DNA of 64,000 bases from Bordetella avium (GTDB lineage Bacteria; Pseudomonadota; Gammaproteobacteria; Burkholderiales; Burkholderiaceae_B): contig NZ_CP139969.1 in NCBI RefSeq assembly GCF_034424645.1, forward strand, positions 2,790,001 through 2,854,000. Reading direction: 5' to 3'. The position numbers and the translations under genes are program-made. Under the pieces are notes generated by a model. The model searched no databases and was not told the origin of the DNA. It worked only from the letters and a program-made list of their open reading frames with translations. Positions 56,004 to 64,000 of this stretch are shown piece after piece. Each line of letters opens with the position of its first letter. Position 1 is the stretch's first letter.

Positions 56004-58232
56004 ATGCCAAGCCCTGCGAGACTACTGACCCTGCTGCTCTGCCCCACCCTGCTTCCGCCCGTCGCCTACGGGAGCGCTATCGAATCCGAGGTCGCCCGCA
56101 ATCTCTGGACGCGGGCCCAGCATCCGGACACCTCGCCCGGCCTGGCGCAGTCCGCGCTGGACGCCGGCGTTGCCGCCGGCCTGCAAGCCTCGCGGCAAAC
56201 CGGCTTACCCTGGCTGCGCCATCTCGACGGCGGGCTGCGCTATGACCTCGATCCCGGCCGCCTGTCCTTCAGCTTGCGCACCATCGATGACCTGATGGTG
56301 AGCGAGCGCCGCGCTCTGATGCTGCAAGCGGGTCTGCACAACCAGAACCAAAGGCCCACAGCCAATACCGGCATCGTTCTGCGCCAGCAGGCCAGCCCTG
56401 GCCTGATCGTCGGCAGCAATGCCTTCCTGGACTACGAGTTTGGCAAACAGCATGTGCGTGGCTCTCTCGGCCTGGAGGCCATTGCTCCGCATTACAGCCT
56501 GTACGCCAACTATTACGCCCCGCTATCGGGCTGGAAAGGCGCCCGGCGCGATAGCCGCCGCGAAGAACGGCCCGCTGCAGGCTACGACCTAGGCGGCCAA
56601 CTCAGCAGCGATGCCGGCCTGAGTCTGCAAGCGGCCTATTTCCGATGGCACGGCGCCGGCATCGACGTCTTCGATAGCGGCCGAGCGCAACGCAATGCCT
56701 CCGGTTTCCGCTACGGCGTGGCCTATCAGCCCGGGGCGCTGTTCAATATCGGCCTGAACCAGACCCGCACACTGGATGGCCAGAAACAGACTTCGGTACA
56801 GCTGAATGTGCGAATCAATTTGCAGGAACCGCTATCACGCCAGCTACGCCGCGAGTCTCAGCCCTTCAATCTGACCAGCAGACGACATCAATGGGTGGAG
56901 CGAGAGTCCCGCATCGTTTTGAACACCCGGCGCAAGGCCATCACCCTGCCTCTGTCCATCGCGCAATTGCGCGGCGACCCGACCAACGGCGCAATCGAAG
57001 TCTCCGGGCAAACAGAAGCGGGCGCCCGGATCATGCTGACGTTTCCCGATGGTTCAGGCAACTGGGTCCGAGCAGATGCCAGTGGGCGCTACACAGCCCG
57101 TTCGGGTCCCGACATGCCCAGCGGCACCGTGCGCGCCCAAGCGCGCAATGTCCATGGAGACAGCAGCCCGGAGGTCAGCCGCTTTTACACAGCAAACCCG
57201 CAGATCGAGATGACGGCCGCTCCGCGCATCGAACGCGTCGAAACCTTGCGCAATGGTCTGCTGCGCGTTTCCGGCCGGGCGGCGGCCGGCGCGGACATCT
57301 GGGCGGTATTCCCCGACGACGAAGAGGTTAACGGCAAGGCAGAGGCCGACGGCAGCTTCATACTGAGTTCGACGCGCCCACATGCCTCAGGCGACATCCT
57401 GGTCACCGCCAGCCTGCCAGATGGCGGCGTCAGCGAGGCCAGCACCTACGCTTACGTCAAGCAGCCTCCCGGCGAACCCACCGTGGATGCCGTCTCTGCC
57501 GACCTGGTAGGCCGGCTTACCATCCAGGGCAGCAGCGAGGCCGGCGCCGCCATACAAGCGAATTTCCCCGACGGCACGGATGCCAACACCACGGCCGACG
57601 CCCAGGGCAGATACACCCTGCACTCGCCTGGCGCGGTGCTGCAGTCCGGCGACATCATGATCACGGCCAGCGGCATCGACGGCGCGGTCGGTGACGCCGT
57701 GTTCAAGCCCTATACGCCGGAAGCCCCGCAAGCCACCATCACCAGCGTGATTCCCTCCACGCTTGGCGAGCTGACCGTTTCCGGCCTCACTCAGGCAAAT
57801 GCCGAGGTCTATGTGCAATTCCCGGACGGCAGCTCCACCACGGTCAATGCCGATGCCTCGGGCAACTACACAGCCGTATCGACATCCAAGAGCATGCCTT
57901 CAGGCGAAATCATGGTCATCGCTACCGGGCGCTCCGCCGGCGTCGGCAGCGCCGCCACGCAGACCTATACTCGCAACCCTCCCACCGCCCACATCAGCAG
58001 CGCCACGGCAGACACCGCCGGCAAACTCAGCATACGCGGCCAGACCGAACCCGGGCTGAGCGTTTTTGTGCTGTTCCCATCGGGAGACGACATGACGGTC
58101 CAGGCTGATGCGCAAGGAAACTTCCATGCCACGTCATCCCAGAAAGAAACCGCCGGCATCGTCTCGGTGACCGTCAGCGGCAAGGATGGCGGTGTCGGAG
58201 TTCCGGTCGAGTACCACTACTCGACCGCTTGA
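56004..58232 (+). CDS. Second inverse autotransporter with five Ig-like repeats
   Basis: 742 residues, a smaller relative of the protein at 4923-10427. It has a plain short signal (MPSPARLLTLLLCPTLLPP, cleavage near residue 26) without ESPR and no LysM. The intimin/invasin barrel (about 55-300) shares motifs with the larger protein: HNQNQRPTANTG, SNAFLDYEFGKQHVRGSLGL, RRDSRREERPAAGYD. Five Ig-like units of about 85 residues follow from about 315 (FPDG in most; AASGDI/QSGDIM motifs); the protein ends with the last unit (GVPVEYHYSTA) without a lectin domain. The start codon is uncertain; see the leader entry. Surface adhesin of unknown ligand. Confidence 0.88.
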   Translation: MPSPARLLTLLLCPTLLPPVAYGSAIESEVARNLWTRAQHPDTSPGLAQSALDAGVAAGLQASRQTGLPWLRHLDGGLRYDLDPGRLSFSLRTIDDLMVSERRALMLQAGLHNQNQRPTANTGIVLRQQASPGLIVGSNAFLDYEFGKQHVRGSLGLEAIAPHYSLYANYYAPLSGWKGARRDSRREERPAAGYDLGGQLSSDAGLSLQAAYFRWHGAGIDVFDSGRAQRNASGFRYGVAYQPGALFNIGLNQTRTLDGQKQTSVQLNVRINLQEPLSRQLRRESQPFNLTSRRHQWVERESRIVLNTRRKAITLPLSIAQLRGDPTNGAIEVSGQTEAGARIMLTFPDGSGNWVRADASGRYTARSGPDMPSGTVRAQARNVHGDSSPEVSRFYTANPQIEMTAAPRIERVETLRNGLLRVSGRAAAGADIWAVFPDDEEVNGKAEADGSFILSSTRPHASGDILVTASLPDGGVSEASTYAYVKQPPGEPTVDAVSADLVGRLTIQGSSEAGAAIQANFPDGTDANTTADAQGRYTLHSPGAVLQSGDIMITASGIDGAVGDAVFKPYTPEAPQATITSVIPSTLGELTVSGLTQANAEVYVQFPDGSSTTVNADASGNYTAVSTSKSMPSGEIMVIATGRSAGVGSAATQTYTRNPPTAHISSATADTAGKLSIRGQTEPGLSVFVLFPSGDDMTVQADAQGNFHATSSQKETAGIVSVTVSGKDGGVGVPVEYHYSTA

Positions 58233-58242
58233 GCACCGGACC

Positions 58243-59067
58243 TCAGTCGCGCGCCAAAGCGATGCCCGAAGCCAACGCCAGGCGGCGGCGCTCGGCCTGC
58301 ACCTTGGCGCCATAACCGCCATCATCCGGGCCGGTTGCCCCGACGTAGCAAGCCAGCCCGCCATTGACAGACCCTCGCCGGTCAATGCAATCCTTCAGGA
58401 TGGTGGCGCCCACATGAATGTTGGCTACCGGGTCCAGCGCGCTGACCTTGCCGATAGGCAGGGCATCGAACTTGTCCTGGTGAATGCGCGTCATGACCTG
58501 CATGAGACCCTGCGCCCCGACCGAACTTTCGGCAAAGGGGTTGTAACGGGACTCGATGGCAATCACCGCCAACAAGAGTAAAGGGTCGAGCTGCTTGTCG
58601 CGGCCGACCTTGTAAACCGTATTCACCAGCACGCCGGTCGCGTCATAGGCGACCTTGTATTTACGCGAGATATAGTTGCGCAACGCCTCCACCTGGCCGC
58701 TGGTCGTGCCCGCAACGGATTTGCGTTGTGAGGACGCCGTCGATTGATCCGAGCGTAGCGGTCCCAAAAAACCGGTAGCATTGCTGGCCGGTGCATTCGG
58801 CACGACCAACACCATGGCGGCGGAACCTTCCGACTCGCCCCCGGCATCGGGGCTGGCGGACAAGGACGTTGGCGCGAGGGCGGTCAACAGGGCTTTGTGC
58901 ACTTGCAAGGCCTGGTCGCGCAAACCAGGCAAAGCAAACCCCATACTGACGGTCACGATAACCGCGATACCCAGGTAGACCGAGCATAAGCGCAGCCCCT
59001 CGGCGAGGTTGTGATGCACTCCCTGGGCCAGTTGTCGAAACACACCGGCCATTGACGCATCGGGCAT
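58243..59067 (-). CDS. Lytic transglycosylase (SLT domain)
   Basis: 274 residues from ATG 59067, which has AGGAGGTG in front. An N-terminal hydrophobic segment (about 30-50) anchors or exports it. The SLT domain (about 145-265) has the catalytic Glu in [17 protein letters not shown] and [13 protein letters not shown]. It cleaves peptidoglycan to 1,6-anhydro-muropeptides in the periplasm. The middle region (about 70-130) is Ser/Ala-rich and disordered-looking. Only 10 bp separate its stop from the inverse autotransporter stop. Confidence 0.88.
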   Translation of the reverse strand: MPDASMAGVFRQLAQGVHHNLAEGLRLCSVYLGIAVIVTVSMGFALPGLRDQALQVHKALLTALAPTSLSASPDAGGESEGSAAMVLVVPNAPASNATGFLGPLRSDQSTASSQRKSVAGTTSGQVEALRNYISRKYKVAYDATGVLVNTVYKVGRDKQLDPLLLLAVIAIESRYNPFAESSVGAQGLMQVMTRIHQDKFDALPIGKVSALDPVANIHVGATILKDCIDRRGSVNGGLACYVGATGPDDGGYGAKVQAERRRLALASGIALARD

Positions 59068-59152
59068 AGTGCACCTCCTGCGTTGGGAAAGTAAGGGCTG
59101 GATGTTAACCTGTAATTGCATCAAAAATGTAACCAACCTGCCGGGATCTGTT

Positions 59153-60697
59153 GTGAAGTACCGCGACCTCCGAGACTTTCTGAACCAGCTTGAGCGCCAG
59201 GGCGAGCTCAAACGCATTGCCGCGCCCGTTTCCACAAAGCTTGAAATGACGGAAATCGCCGACCGCGTATTGCGCGCCGGCGGCCCCGCCCTGCTCTTCG
59301 AGCAGGCCCGCCACAAGGGCCAGGCATCAGAAATGCCTGTGCTGGCCAACCTCTTTGGCACGCCCAACCGCGTGGCCTGGGGCATGGGCGCGGAAAACGT
59401 CACCGCACTGCGCGATGTGGGCGAATTGCTGGCCTCGCTACGTGAACCCGAACCGCCGCGCGGCTTTCGCGATGCGCTGGCCAAAGTGTCCATGCTCAAA
59501 GCCGCGCTGTGGGACATGAGCCCCAAGACCGTGCGGGGCGCGGCCAGCCAGGAAGTGGTATGGGAGGGCAATGACGTCGATCTGTCGCGCCTGCCCATCC
59601 AAACCTGCTGGCCGGGTGACGTGGCCCCGCTGCTGACCTGGGGCCTGGTGATCACGCGCGGCCCCAATGCCAAGCGGCAAAACCTGGGCATTTATCGTCA
59701 GCAAGTCATCGGTCGCAATAAGCTCATCATGCGCTGGTTATCGCATCGCGGCGGAGCGCTTGATTTCCGTGATCATCGTCTGGCCCATCCGGGCCAGCCT
59801 TTCCCGATCGCGGTTGCACTGGGCGCAGATCCGGCTACGACGCTGGGCGCCGTCACCCCGGTGCCCGACAGCCTGTCCGAATATCAGTTCGCCGGCTTGT
59901 TACGCGGCTCGCGCACGGAGGTCACCCAGGCGCTAGGCAGCACCCTGTCGGTGCCGGCCACGGCCGAAATCGTGCTCGAAGGCCATCTGCTGCCGTCCAG
60001 CGATCCGCGCGCCCTGCCCCCCCATGTTCCCGAAGGCGCCCCACCCGCGCCGGATACCGGCTATGAAATGGCCTTGGAAGGTCCCTACGGCGATCACACC
60101 GGCTACTACAACGAACAGGATTGGTTCCCCGTCTTCACGGTCGAGCGCATCACCATGCGCAAAAATCCGATCTACCACACCACCTACACCGGCAAACCGC
60201 CGGATGAACCGGCGGTGCTCGGTGTCGCGCTCAATGAAGTGTTCGTGCCGCTGCTGCGCCGGCAATTGCCTGAAATCGTGGATTTTTATTTGCCGCCGGA
60301 AGGCTGCAGCTACCGCCTGGCCGTGGTCTCCATCCGCAAGCAGTATGCCGGTCATGCCAAACGCGTGATGTTCGGTGTCTGGAGCATTCTGCGGCAATTC
60401 ATGTACACCAAGTTCATCGTGGTGGTTGACGAAGACGTCAACACACGCAACTGGGCCGAGGTCATCTGGGCCATGACCACGCGCATGGACCCGGTGCGCG
60501 ATACCCTGCTGGTCGAGAACACGCCGATCGACTATCTCGATTTCGCCTCGCCGGTCTCCGGGCTCGGCGGCAAGATGGGCATGGATGCCACCAATAAATG
60601 GCCAGGCGAAACCCAACGCGAATGGGGAGTGCCCATCAAAATGAACGATGACGTCAAAGCGCGTGTTGACGCCATGTGGCAAGAACTGGGGCTGTAA
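59153..60697 (+). CDS. ubiD: 4-hydroxy-3-polyprenylbenzoate decarboxylase UbiD
   Basis: Prenylated-FMN-dependent decarboxylase of ubiquinone synthesis. 514 residues from GTG 59153 ([20 protein letters not shown]), the family's usual start; the frame's upstream ATG/TTG would add unrelated residues. Core motifs: [14 protein letters not shown], the prFMN-site [19 protein letters not shown] and the C-terminal [20 protein letters not shown]. UbiX, which makes the cofactor, is not in the window. Divergent from the transglycosylase. Confidence 0.94.
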   Translation: MKYRDLRDFLNQLERQGELKRIAAPVSTKLEMTEIADRVLRAGGPALLFEQARHKGQASEMPVLANLFGTPNRVAWGMGAENVTALRDVGELLASLREPEPPRGFRDALAKVSMLKAALWDMSPKTVRGAASQEVVWEGNDVDLSRLPIQTCWPGDVAPLLTWGLVITRGPNAKRQNLGIYRQQVIGRNKLIMRWLSHRGGALDFRDHRLAHPGQPFPIAVALGADPATTLGAVTPVPDSLSEYQFAGLLRGSRTEVTQALGSTLSVPATAEIVLEGHLLPSSDPRALPPHVPEGAPPAPDTGYEMALEGPYGDHTGYYNEQDWFPVFTVERITMRKNPIYHTTYTGKPPDEPAVLGVALNEVFVPLLRRQLPEIVDFYLPPEGCSYRLAVVSIRKQYAGHAKRVMFGVWSILRQFMYTKFIVVVDEDVNTRNWAEVIWAMTTRMDPVRDTLLVENTPIDYLDFASPVSGLGGKMGMDATNKWPGETQREWGVPIKMNDDVKARVDAMWQELGL

Positions 60698-60858
60698 ACA
60701 CGCCCCAGAGGACGCTCCGGCGTCCTGTCTTTGATACCTGGCGTTTCACTTCTAACCCGCAAAGCGACAATATTCGTTCTGCGAGGCGCGGGCAATGCTC
60801 AACGGCCTGAGACCAAGCACGATCAATACGACCAATACGATTGACGCTCGGAATTCTT

Positions 60859-61647
60859 ATGCTAAACAGAAGAGGGCTAGCTCTATTGTTCATAGTAAGC
60901 AGCGCAGCATTGCTTCAAGGATGTTCGCCAACGATCAAGACCGCCTGGTCCAAAATACTCGAACGCTGCGCCGACTCAGACATCAACAGCAGCACCACGC
61001 TATTCTTCGGCGCCTCCAATACGCTGGGGCCAGGTTCCATCTGGCGCAAGGCACCCGAGGCAGCAGGCGGCGGCTACCGCGTGCGCTGGCGTAACCACGC
61101 CATCCCCGACGCGAAAGCCTGGTCACTGGCCGGGCAAACATTTACCTGCGATGGCATTAACAGCATCCATCTTTCTGGCGACGCCGTAGGCAGTTTCAGC
61201 ACGGAGATTCTGCCAGTCAGCGGCCAGCTGCAGACCGACTTCGCCTTGGCCAAGTCCATCAAAGTGACTGCATCCAAAATGCGATGGAACGAGGTCATGG
61301 AAGGGCCCTTCGAACAAACCATCGCCCAACTTCCCGATACCGCTCCCATCAAAGAAGATCTTGCCCGACCTGGGCGGTTGGTTCTATACCGGGCGCTGAA
61401 GGTCGAGGGATTCGACACCACGCTGAGTTTCGATGCCCCGATCAGTGCCATGCTGCAAGGCAAATATCCCAACAACCCGCAAATGATTTTGCCCGGGCAC
61501 GACACGCTTTCGGCGAGTTTCAAATGGGTCAACGACTCCGAGCTGCACGTCTCCGTCCCTTCAGGCTTCTATGTGGCGGGGCAACTTGTGCCCTTTAACA
61601 CCGTTTCGGGCTTTGCCTCGAATACGACCCCCATCGAAATAGAGTAA
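60859..61647 (+). CDS. Putative lipoprotein of unknown function
   Basis: 262 residues from ATG 60859. The signal MLNRRGLALLFIVSSAALLQ is followed by GC, giving a lipobox (L-L-Q-G-C) and a mature N-terminal Cys at 22. The rest has no family I recognise; it is rich in beta-strand-like segments and contains a second and third Cys (ERCADSD, FTCDGIN). It follows ubiD by about 160 bp and has its own terminator, so it is likely monocistronic. Confidence 0.7.
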   Translation: MLNRRGLALLFIVSSAALLQGCSPTIKTAWSKILERCADSDINSSTTLFFGASNTLGPGSIWRKAPEAAGGGYRVRWRNHAIPDAKAWSLAGQTFTCDGINSIHLSGDAVGSFSTEILPVSGQLQTDFALAKSIKVTASKMRWNEVMEGPFEQTIAQLPDTAPIKEDLARPGRLVLYRALKVEGFDTTLSFDAPISAMLQGKYPNNPQMILPGHDTLSASFKWVNDSELHVSVPSGFYVAGQLVPFNTVSGFASNTTPIEIE

Positions 61648-61652
61648 ACGCC

Positions 61653-61682
61653 AAAAAAAGCAGCCCTGAGGCTGCATTTTTT
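61653..61682. terminator. Bidirectional rho-independent terminator
   Basis: GCAGCC (61660-61665) pairs with GGCTGC (61670-61675), flanked by A7 before and ATTTTTTG after. It ends the lipoprotein transcript and, read in reverse, the yqj operon. Confidence 0.85.
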
Positions 61683-61696
61683 GTGACTTGCCGAAG

Positions 61697-62053
61697 CTAT
61701 GACTCATCCGACTTTTGCTCTGCCTTCCAGGTGCGGAACAACTGCCATCCCGCCAAGCCGATACCGGCCCAGCGCAAAAATCCCAGCCGTTTGCCCCCAC
61801 GCATAAACAGGGCAGAGGCGGCAGAACTGACAAAGGGATAGCGGCGAGCCAGGTTATACGCCTGCACAAGCCACTGGGAAGTCTGCCCTTTGCTGAACCT
61901 AGGCAGCAGGCTCTTGATCAGATTGGACGGCTCCAGCGCATGGCCGGCTTCAGCGATATTTTGCGCCAAGGCCTCGCGCTCGATGGCGGCGCGAGCACGC
62001 AGCAATTCGATACGGACCTGGCGATTAATGACAGGAGAGTGTCGATGCGCCAT
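61697..62053 (-). CDS. YqjK-like protein
   Basis: 118 residues. Basic N-terminal helix (VRIELLRARAAIEREALAQN) and a hydrophobic C-terminal segment (RWAGIGLAGWQLFRTW), like YqjK, third gene of the enteric yqjD-E-K envelope-associated set. ATG 62053 overlaps the YqjE stop in a TGATG; a GTG at 62056 is the alternative start. Function unknown. Confidence 0.7.
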   Translation of the reverse strand: MAHRHSPVINRQVRIELLRARAAIEREALAQNIAEAGHALEPSNLIKSLLPRFSKGQTSQWLVQAYNLARRYPFVSSAASALFMRGGKRLGFLRWAGIGLAGWQLFRTWKAEQKSDES

Positions 62054-62466
62054 CACTTCCCCCCTTCCGCCTCGCGGCGATCCAGATCAGCCTGGGCGTC
62101 ACGCACGCGTTCGAGCAGGTCGGTGTCCCGGCCCAGTTCTTCGAGCGTAGCGGCGAACGGCAATGGGCCGTCAACCAGCTCACGGCGCACCAGCCAAAGC
62201 AGCAGCACACCGATCACGCCATAAATGCCGGCCAGCCAACCCAACGCAGCATAGCGATCCGGAGTGGGCCAGAAGGCCACCGCAATCGCAACGGTGAACA
62301 CCAGGACGGCCAGAGTGAGAAACAGCAGAGCGCCGAAGGACATACCCAGCACTTTGAGCAGGCGCAATTTCTCGTTGCCGGCTTCAAGAGCCAAAAGTTC
62401 AAGACGCGTGCGCGCCAGCCCGACCAGGCTGGCGGCCACGCCGAATACCGAGGTGCGTAAACTCAT
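62053..62466 (-). CDS. yqjE: Phage-holin-family (DUF1469/YqjE) membrane protein
   Basis: 137 residues from ATG 62466. Two transmembrane segments (about 48-70 and 78-102) follow an amphipathic helix (RTRLELLALEAGNEKLRLLK). The domain name 'phage holin' is historical; the context with DUF883 and YqjK shows the chromosomal YqjE of inner-membrane stress sets, not a prophage. Coupled to YqjK by overlap. Confidence 0.85.
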   Translation of the reverse strand: MSLRTSVFGVAASLVGLARTRLELLALEAGNEKLRLLKVLGMSFGALLFLTLAVLVFTVAIAVAFWPTPDRYAALGWLAGIYGVIGVLLLWLVRRELVDGPLPFAATLEELGRDTDLLERVRDAQADLDRREAEGGK

Positions 62467-62522
62467 GGGGATAGGTGGGCCTTGCTGCGGCACCGCGCGG
62501 CGCCTCGCAAAGACCCAGGCGA

Positions 62523-62840
62523 TCAGCGGCGGCTGATCAGCAAGCCGAGCAGCAGGCCGGTCACGCCTGCAATGCTGATGGCTTGCCAGGGATTGTCGTG
62601 GACGTAGTCGTCCGTGGCGCGGGCCGCACGGCGGCCACGTTCAACCATGGCGTCCTGAGCGTCGTAAAGTGCTTCGCGGGTGCGCTTGAGGGAGCCGAGC
62701 GCGAGCTCGCGCAATTCGGAAGCCTTTTCGCCGGAGGAGGATGCCGCTTCGCGCAGCAGGCTCTCGACATCGTTCAGGCTGCTCTTAACACTGTCGATCA
62801 ATTTATCTTTGGAGATGTCTTCGGTTTTTTTCGCGGGCAT
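62523..62840 (-). CDS. DUF883/ElaB/YqjD-family inner-membrane protein
   Basis: 105 residues. Long amphipathic helix (about 5-75; KLIDSVKSSLNDVESLLREA), then a C-terminal transmembrane segment NPWQAISIAGVTGLLLGLLI ending in SRR. In E. coli such proteins (YqjD, ElaB) tether ribosomes to the membrane in stationary phase. First gene of the yqjD-yqjE-yqjK trio. GGAG precedes the ATG. Confidence 0.88.
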   Translation of the reverse strand: MPAKKTEDISKDKLIDSVKSSLNDVESLLREAASSSGEKASELRELALGSLKRTREALYDAQDAMVERGRRAARATDDYVHDNPWQAISIAGVTGLLLGLLISRR

Positions 62841-62923
62841 AGAGGACTCCTTGTGATGTGTCGTCAGTGATTTGATGATACCAGCGTGATCCGCAAGCGG
62901 ATCACGCGCCTTGCTACGGACTG

Positions 62924-63637
62924 CTACTTAATTTGGGTAATCTCAACTTGAGACTTGTTTCCAGACAAGTCGATTTCCTGCTTCATAACCAGATGCGTCG
63001 CCGGACAATACCAGTCGGTCACCGTGGTGTTCATGCCGGGAATGGGCAGGGTAAGCCCCTTGAACGTGGCTGTCGTGGGATCGCTGGTGCGCGAATAGCT
63101 GATCGGCCAGCAGGACTGCTTACCGAGCGCCGTGACAATCTCCCGCCGTGCGCCAACGGTTTTCTCGCCAATGCGAATCGTGGTGCTGGGCTGGCCGCCC
63201 ACGGGCGCCTCTTTACCGATGTTGATCCGGTAACTGCCCCCCGGCAGCCTTTGCCCCTGGCCCGTGATCTTATCGTAGGCAAATAGGCCCAGAATGCGCA
63301 GATCGAACTGGCCGTCCGTAGCGGGAGCCTCGCCGGCCTGATCGTAGCGGACAAAAGCCGCCTGCCCCTTCTTGACGGTCATGAGGTAATCCAGCTTGGA
63401 CTTGCCCGGCGGCAGACCGCCGTAGGCGAATGTCGCCACCCCACGCACCCGCGCACGGCAGTTATCGGCGTTGCTGCGGCTGACTTCACTGAAAGCCAGA
63501 TCGGCACCCAGATTGATCGTCCCGGACCCGGTGAACTGCACCTGCCCGCCGTCGTGCATGAACTGGGCGTCGCACACGCCTGCCTGCGCAATCGGGGCCA
63601 AGCCAGCCAGCGCCAGTGTGGATATCCAACGAAACAA
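62924..63637 (-). CDS. Exported protein of unknown function
   Basis: 237 residues when read from TTG 63637, which has AGGAG 7 nt upstream and gives a signal peptide (LFRWISTLALAGLAPIAQA, cleavage before GVC). The frame is open further upstream, but those residues are not signal-like. The mature part contains Cys residues near both ends and mostly polar, beta-type sequence (TMTVKKGQAAFVRYD-like). No family recognised. It lies 83 bp upstream of the yqjD-type gene in the same direction and may share its transcript. Confidence 0.6.
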   Translation of the reverse strand: MFRWISTLALAGLAPIAQAGVCDAQFMHDGGQVQFTGSGTINLGADLAFSEVSRSNADNCRARVRGVATFAYGGLPPGKSKLDYLMTVKKGQAAFVRYDQAGEAPATDGQFDLRILGLFAYDKITGQGQRLPGGSYRINIGKEAPVGGQPSTTIRIGEKTVGARREIVTALGKQSCWPISYSRTSDPTTATFKGLTLPIPGMNTTVTDWYCPATHLVMKQEIDLSGNKSQVEITQIK

Positions 63638-64000
63638 CGGTCGCTCCTGTAGAAGGAATGCGCCAACAACAGCGCCTCCTGATACTACACCGGTTGCGCG
63701 CCCGCCCCGCACAAACCTGACGCATTCAACAGAAATGGCGTTTCGCCCTCTGGACGAAACGCCTCCCTGCACTGCTTTTCCCCTTGGGCCATCTCTGGGA
63801 CGGCCTTCCTGTCCTTGCGGACCTGTTGTCTAAAGCAAACCGCATGCCAGACACAAAAACAGATAAGCCAAAGAACAAACCCTTGTTTTTTCATGCTTTT
63901 GCATCGTGTTCGCACCATGAAACGAGCAACGAAGGGCCATGCCGGTGCACGCCACGCACCAAAGATGCGCATTTCAAATCGTTTTTGGCTATAAGAAAGG
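63638..64000. other. Intergenic edge region
   Basis: About 360 bp without a supported gene. A perfect 9-bp stem, GGCGTTTCG (63737-63745) / CGAAACGCC (63755-63763), with only a weak T-run, may be a terminator for a gene beyond the window or a leader hairpin. Nothing else recognised. Confidence 0.4.

Noticed and set aside
62053..62466. Phage holin gene as a sign of a prophage
   Set aside because: It is the chromosomal YqjE type between DUF883 and YqjK genes; no lysin, capsid or integrase genes nearby.

Overview
The window looks like a chromosomal segment of a high-GC betaproteobacterium of the Alcaligenaceae, most likely Bordetella or a close relative. The grounds are the gene content and order (fba-purC-purE-purK-sua5; tkt-gap-pgk), an extended beta-proteobacterial IF-1 paralogue, tripartite tricarboxylate transporter genes and many GTG/TTG starts with clear Shine-Dalgarno sequences. 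This is inference from protein families, not a database match. I see no rRNA, tRNA, CRISPR array, insertion sequence, prophage or defence island. Most of the window is core metabolism with accessory surface, transport and regulatory genes between.

Layout. 1-4.8 kb: the edge of xerD, a LysR regulator divergent from a ThDP-dependent enzyme, and glutaryl-CoA dehydrogenase. 4.9-10.4 kb: a giant inverse autotransporter (intimin/invasin type) with an ESPR-type signal and 15 Ig-like repeats, followed by 0.85 kb without genes. 11.3-17.5 kb: a leftward catabolic cluster under an IclR regulator: unusual ureohydrolase, three amino-acid ABC transporter parts and a second ThDP enzyme. Matching palindromes precede both the cluster and the regulator gene. 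17.6-22.7 kb: sua5, purK, purE, purC and fba. 22.9-28.9 kb: dicarboxylate/amino-acid symporter, GNAT enzyme, tctBA without tctC, EamA exporter and a divergent XRE-cupin regulator. 28.9-36.4 kb: infA paralogue with a long structured leader, M23 peptidase, mogA, pitA, azlCD, cbpAM and a GNAT enzyme. 36.5-42.8 kb: a GST, then a tightly coupled DUF3141-pta-ackA-fabI operon. 42.8-48.9 kb: a frameshifted SulP transporter and the glycolytic/pentose cluster tkt-gap-pgk. 49-55.9 kb: rsmE, then maeB-patatin-barstar on the minus strand, a FAD-oxidase-like fragment and an aminotransferase. 56-58.2 kb: a second, smaller inverse autotransporter with five Ig-like repeats. 58.2-64 kb: lytic transglycosylase, ubiD, a lipoprotein, the yqjD-yqjE-yqjK envelope-stress trio and an exported protein of unknown function.

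How the parts may work together. The two inverse autotransporters share the same barrel and repeat architecture and are probably a paralogous adhesin pair. The IclR cluster pairs a ureohydrolase with a ThDP 2-oxoacid-decarboxylase-like enzyme and an amino-acid importer. This recalls the arginine transaminase route (AruI/GbuA), but two normally conserved active-site residues of the ureohydrolase are changed, so its substrate is open. The DUF3141-pta-ackA-fabI operon suggests acyl-phosphate/acyl-CoA and lipid or PHA chemistry under low oxygen. The observations most worth following are this IclR cluster with its palindromes, the ESPR-bearing inverse autotransporter, the broken SulP gene, and several structured leaders (infA, tctB, second autotransporter). 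I found no clear new multi-gene system beyond these.
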